In this document: piece after piece, positions 61,839 through 64,000 of the stretch
Layout: each line of letters begins with the position of its first letter
Position numbering within the stretch: position 1 is the stretch's first letter
Assembly (NCBI RefSeq): GCF_016863095.1
Contig: NZ_BOOF01000004.1
Coordinates: 402,502-466,501 of the forward strand
DNA: 64,000 nt
Direction of reading: 5' to 3'
Origin: Microbispora siamensis
Lineage (GTDB): Bacteria > Actinomycetota > Actinomycetes > Streptosporangiales > Streptosporangiaceae
The notes under the pieces: generated by a model
What the model saw: only the letters and a program-made list of their open reading frames with translations
The model's database searches: none
Told to the model about the DNA's origin: nothing
Made by a program: the position numbers and the translations under genes

Positions 61839-61885
61839 CCGGGCGAATCTACACAATCGGCGGTGTTTCGTGATGTCCTGACCTC

Positions 61886-62152
61886 ATGTACGAGGCTTCC
61901 GAGTGGCGCCGCGACGGAGACACGATCCGCAGGACCGTGGTCGCCCGAGATTTCCGTACGGCTATCGCGATCGTGAACGACATCGCCGAGCAGGCCGAGG
62001 CGCTGAACCACCATCCCGACATCGACATCCGATGGCGCACCCTCCACCTGGCGCTGACCACCCACGACGCCGGCGGCCTGACCGACCTCGACTACAAGCT
62101 CGCCGCCCGCATCGACGCCATCGTGGCCGATCACGAGGCCGGATCCTCCTAG
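61886..62152 (+). CDS. 4a-hydroxytetrahydrobiopterin dehydratase (PCD/DCoH family)
   Basis: 88 residues. The family motif is complete: 'LNHHPDIDIRWRTLHLALTTH' with the catalytic His residues, then 'DAGGLTDLDYKLAARID'. It dehydrates the carbinolamine form of pterin cofactor or acts as a dimerisation cofactor. ATG 61886 has no leader elements, so it is likely leaderless. Its final codons overlap the convergent fusion gene by 4 bases. Confidence 0.92.
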   Translation: MYEASEWRRDGDTIRRTVVARDFRTAIAIVNDIAEQAEALNHHPDIDIRWRTLHLALTTHDAGGLTDLDYKLAARIDAIVADHEAGSS

Positions 62153-63012
62153 AGCGCGTTCAGTGCGGCGACGAGCTGTTCCTCCTCGCGCGCGAAGTGG
62201 GCCTCCAACTCGGCCGACAGGCCCGTGAGCCTGGCCTTGAGGGCGGCAGGGTCGCCGGGCCCGGCCTCGTCGACCGCCGCACGCAGGTCCTCCCTGATCC
62301 GGGCCAGCCGCACATGCTCTTCGCGCAGGCGGTCGAGGGTCGGGGCCAGCCCGGGGAAGGCCCGCTCCAGCAGGGGGAAGCCCCGCTCGTTCTCGTTGAC
62401 GTGGTGCTCGTGGAAGGCCGTGCAGAAGGACAGGCAGCGCTCCCGCAGCGCCCCCTCCAGGTCACGACCCGGCAGGTTCACCGGCGTGCCCGTGGTCAGC
62501 CCGTCCTCGACCGCGGCCAGCAGGGCCGCCATCTCCGCCCGCAGTCCGTCGTGGATCCGTACCAGTTCGTCACCGATCGCCCGGGCCCGCTCGTGATCTC
62601 GCCGGTAGAGGGCGACGACGGGGATGACACGGGAGGTACCTGCCTGGTAATCGGCGAAGACCGGCACCAGCTCGGCCTGGCGGGCGTACATGCGGTCGCG
62701 CTCCTCGCCCGTCACCGGTACGGCCGTGGCGGTGAACGTCTCGATCGCCGTCCCGTCGCCCGCCTCGACGGTCACCGTGGGATTGGCCAGCAGGTTGTGG
62801 TACCAGTCCGGGTGGCGCGGCGCGCCCGCGTAGGAGGCGAACACGAGAATCCTGTCCCCGTCACGCAGGCAGGCGACCGGGTTCGTCCGGGCGGCGCCCG
62901 TTCTGGCGCCGGTGGTGGTCAGCAGGATCAGCGGTGTCCCCTCGAACGGCCCGCCGACCGTGCCGCCGTTCGCCCGGAACTCTTCGATGATCTTGTCGTT
63001 CCATTCGGACAT
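62149..63012 (-). CDS. Deazaflavin-dependent nitroreductase (DDN)-like domain fused to a hemerythrin-like domain
   Basis: 287 residues from ATG 63012 (AGGAG 10 bases upstream). Residues about 1-130 are a split beta-barrel of the Ddn/Rv3547 type: 'FRANGGTVGGPFEGTPLILLTTTGARTG', 'PVACLRDGDRILVFASYAGAPRHPDWYHNLLANPTVTVE'. Such domains use F420 or another deazaflavin/heme-type cofactor. Residues about 145-287 are an HHE hemerythrin-like four-helix bundle: 'DELVRIHDGLRAEM', 'FCTAFHEHHVNENERGFPLLERAF', 'LREEHVRLARIREDL', 'LEAHFAREEEQLVAAL', with His/Glu ligands for a di-iron site. This suggests an oxygen- or NO-responsive redox enzyme. Divergent from a MarR gene across a palindrome. Confidence 0.88.
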   Translation of the reverse strand: MSEWNDKIIEEFRANGGTVGGPFEGTPLILLTTTGARTGAARTNPVACLRDGDRILVFASYAGAPRHPDWYHNLLANPTVTVEAGDGTAIETFTATAVPVTGEERDRMYARQAELVPVFADYQAGTSRVIPVVALYRRDHERARAIGDELVRIHDGLRAEMAALLAAVEDGLTTGTPVNLPGRDLEGALRERCLSFCTAFHEHHVNENERGFPLLERAFPGLAPTLDRLREEHVRLARIREDLRAAVDEAGPGDPAALKARLTGLSAELEAHFAREEEQLVAALNAL

Positions 63013-63041
63013 GCGACGATGGCTCCTGAACCTGAGATGTA

Positions 63042-63060
63042 TTTGCTTTGATAGCAAAGC
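63042..63060. promoter_or_regulatory. MarR operator palindromes
   Basis: TTTGCT (63042-63047) and AGCAAA (63053-63058) form an inverted repeat around TTGAT; the overlapping GCTTT/AAAGC pair (63045-63049, 63056-63060) forms a second one. The site lies between the divergent fusion gene and MarR gene, 19 bases before the MarR start. Confidence 0.7.
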
Positions 63061-63078
63061 TATTTTGGAGATCAATAT

Positions 63079-63540
63079 ATGTCAACGGATGAGGGGCTGA
63101 GCCTGGACGAGGGGGTCCGGACCCTCCTGCTGCTGATGCCGCGTCTGGTGGGCCGCGCCAAGCGCACGCCGGTTCCCGAGTCGCTCCAGGCGCTCGACCT
63201 GGCGCCACGGCACCTGTCGCTGCTGTCCTATCTGCTGTTCGACGGTCCGCTCACGGTGAACGAACTCGCCGCCCGGCTGGAGGTCGCCCCGGCCACCGTG
63301 AGCCTGATGGTGGGCGACCTCAGCCGTAAGGGCGTCGTGGACCGGCGCGAGGATGACGCGGACCGCCGCCGCACGATCGTGAGCATCGCCGAGGCCAACA
63401 GGAAGGCGGTCGACGCCTGGCTCGCCCGTGGCGCTCGCGCCTGGCGCAGCGCCCTGGAACCGCTCACCAGTGAGCAGCGGCGGATGTTTGTCGAGACGCT
63501 CCGCGCGTACGAGCGCGCCGTCACCGGTGACGCCGAGTGA
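63079..63540 (+). CDS. MarR-family transcriptional regulator
   Basis: 153 residues. The winged helix is plain: 'LAPRHLSLLSYLLFDGPLTVNELAARLEVAPATVSLMVGDLSRKGVVDRREDDADRRRTIVSI', including the DxRxxxv wing. N- and C-terminal helices for dimerisation flank it. ATG 63079 lies just past the palindromic operator. It probably represses itself and the divergent nitroreductase-hemerythrin gene; the inducer could be a redox or phenolic compound. Confidence 0.9.
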   Translation: MSTDEGLSLDEGVRTLLLLMPRLVGRAKRTPVPESLQALDLAPRHLSLLSYLLFDGPLTVNELAARLEVAPATVSLMVGDLSRKGVVDRREDDADRRRTIVSIAEANRKAVDAWLARGARAWRSALEPLTSEQRRMFVETLRAYERAVTGDAE

Positions 63541-63655
63541 CCGGCCTGGCTCCTGCCCCTCCTGTGATCCCAGGTTATCGGCTGGCGAACTTGTCGCCTG
63601 CTCACGCAGCGTGAAATAATTCATACAGATTTTCGAATCGTTTGAAGGGGGTGCG

Positions 63656-64000
63656 ATGGATCTGTTCGACTCGGGTCCCGAGCACCTTCGTCGTTCGAAT
63701 AGCTCTGATAGCTGCTCTGATGGCTCTGACGGTTGGTGGGACCGGTTGACCTCCGGTTCCCCGTTATGGTCGTCCGAGGGCTCAGCCGCCCGCGAGCACT
63801 TTCCGATCAACGACTGTGGACTGCGGCAGGACGCGCGCCAGGACACCAGCGACGGCGTGCCCGGTGCGGCCGGCGCTGACAGTGCCGGTCGGGACAGGGC
63901 CCGGTCGTCGTGGGTGTTGGTGGGTTCGCTTCGTGAGTCGGCGCAGGAGTTGGCGTTGGCGCCGTTGCCGGAGGATGTGGATATCTGTGTGGCTGAGGCT
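63656..64000 (+). CDS. N-terminal part of a protein, possibly a DUF222/HNH endonuclease, 3' partial
   Basis: From ATG 63656 (GAAGGGG upstream) the frame is open to the window edge, 115 codons. The first 75 residues are Ser/Asp-rich and look disordered ('SNSSDSCSDGSDGWWDR'). From about 85, 'SSWVLVGSLRESAQELALAP' and 'LPEDVDICVAEA' resemble the helical start of DUF222 proteins that carry a C-terminal HNH nuclease, but the decisive part is outside the window. Codon use from 63905 is marked by T and G third positions, unlike the C-rich neighbours. Confidence 0.45.
   Translation, partial: MDLFDSGPEHLRRSNSSDSCSDGSDGWWDRLTSGSPLWSSEGSAAREHFPINDCGLRQDARQDTSDGVPGAAGADSAGRDRARSSWVLVGSLRESAQELALAPLPEDVDICVAEA

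Overview
The window is very GC-rich, with GTG and TTG starts, several apparently leaderless genes and families typical of mycelial actinomycetes (F420-type nitroreductase fold, Rv1733c-like protein, DUF2332, DUF4032, CelR/CebR-type box). A Streptosporangiales-like actinobacterium is the best guess, but taxonomy is inference because no marker gene lies here. I see no transposase, phage gene, CRISPR array or rRNA.

Layout. 1-5.7 kb: tail of an Ig-like secreted protein, a two-domain SUKH (SMI1/KNR4) gene broken by a one-base slip, a HEAT-repeat protein, two similar tRNA-like genes (one abnormal), an unrecognised helical protein and a GNAT acetyltransferase. 5.7-11.6 kb: a TetR/CynX-NimT exporter pair with a clear palindromic operator, DUF2332, a cytochrome P450 and four small proteins. 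11.7-22.9 kb: a compact biosynthetic locus with one giant protein (condensation, adenylation, carrier, thioesterase and MFS exporter fused in one chain) divergent from a SyrP-like dioxygenase, an FkbH-type glyceryl loader fused to a carrier, and a GT1 glycosyltransferase. A short-chain dehydrogenase follows. The divergent promoter region carries a perfect CelR/CebR-type palindrome. 22.9-24.2 kb: a deletion scar joining headless TetR and FAD-monooxygenase remnants. 24.3-31.2 kb: GAF regulator, geranylgeranyl-reductase-like enzyme, serine hydrolase, aldehyde dehydrogenase with DUF779, and a two-gene module resembling a Panacea/MazF toxin-antitoxin pair. 31.3-39.2 kb: pectate lyase with a lectin domain, TenA, SRPBCC, winged-helix and XRE-like proteins, a phosphocholine-type phospholipase C and Dps.

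39.4-53.4 kb is a carbohydrate island: enolase-superfamily enzyme, an eight-gene minus-strand operon (binding protein, two permeases, Gfo/Idh oxidoreductase, TIM-barrel isomerase, GH20 hexosaminidase, epimerase, DHDPS-family lyase), a GntR/LacI-hybrid repressor, a secreted glycosidase-like protein and a lone ModA. Six copies of a motif built on GGAATGAATT lie at the promoters of this island and almost certainly define a local regulon. The gene set suggests uptake of an amino-sugar-containing glycan and oxidative breakdown of the sugar.

53.4-64 kb: DHA2-type MFS exporter, alpha/beta hydrolase, a four-gene Roadblock operon without its usual GTPase or kinase, a DUF523/TudS-like protein, DUF4032, DUF885 peptidase-like protein, class II aldolase, pterin dehydratase, a nitroreductase-hemerythrin fusion divergent from a MarR regulator, and the start of a protein running off the window. 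Tail-to-tail gene overlaps of 4-26 bases occur six times.

The strongest candidate for an undescribed system is the 11.7-22.1 kb locus: a minimal self-exporting assembly line predicted to join a glycerate-derived unit to a possibly hydroxylated amino acid, release it through a thioesterase with cysteine in place of serine, and glycosylate it, perhaps in response to cello-oligosaccharides.
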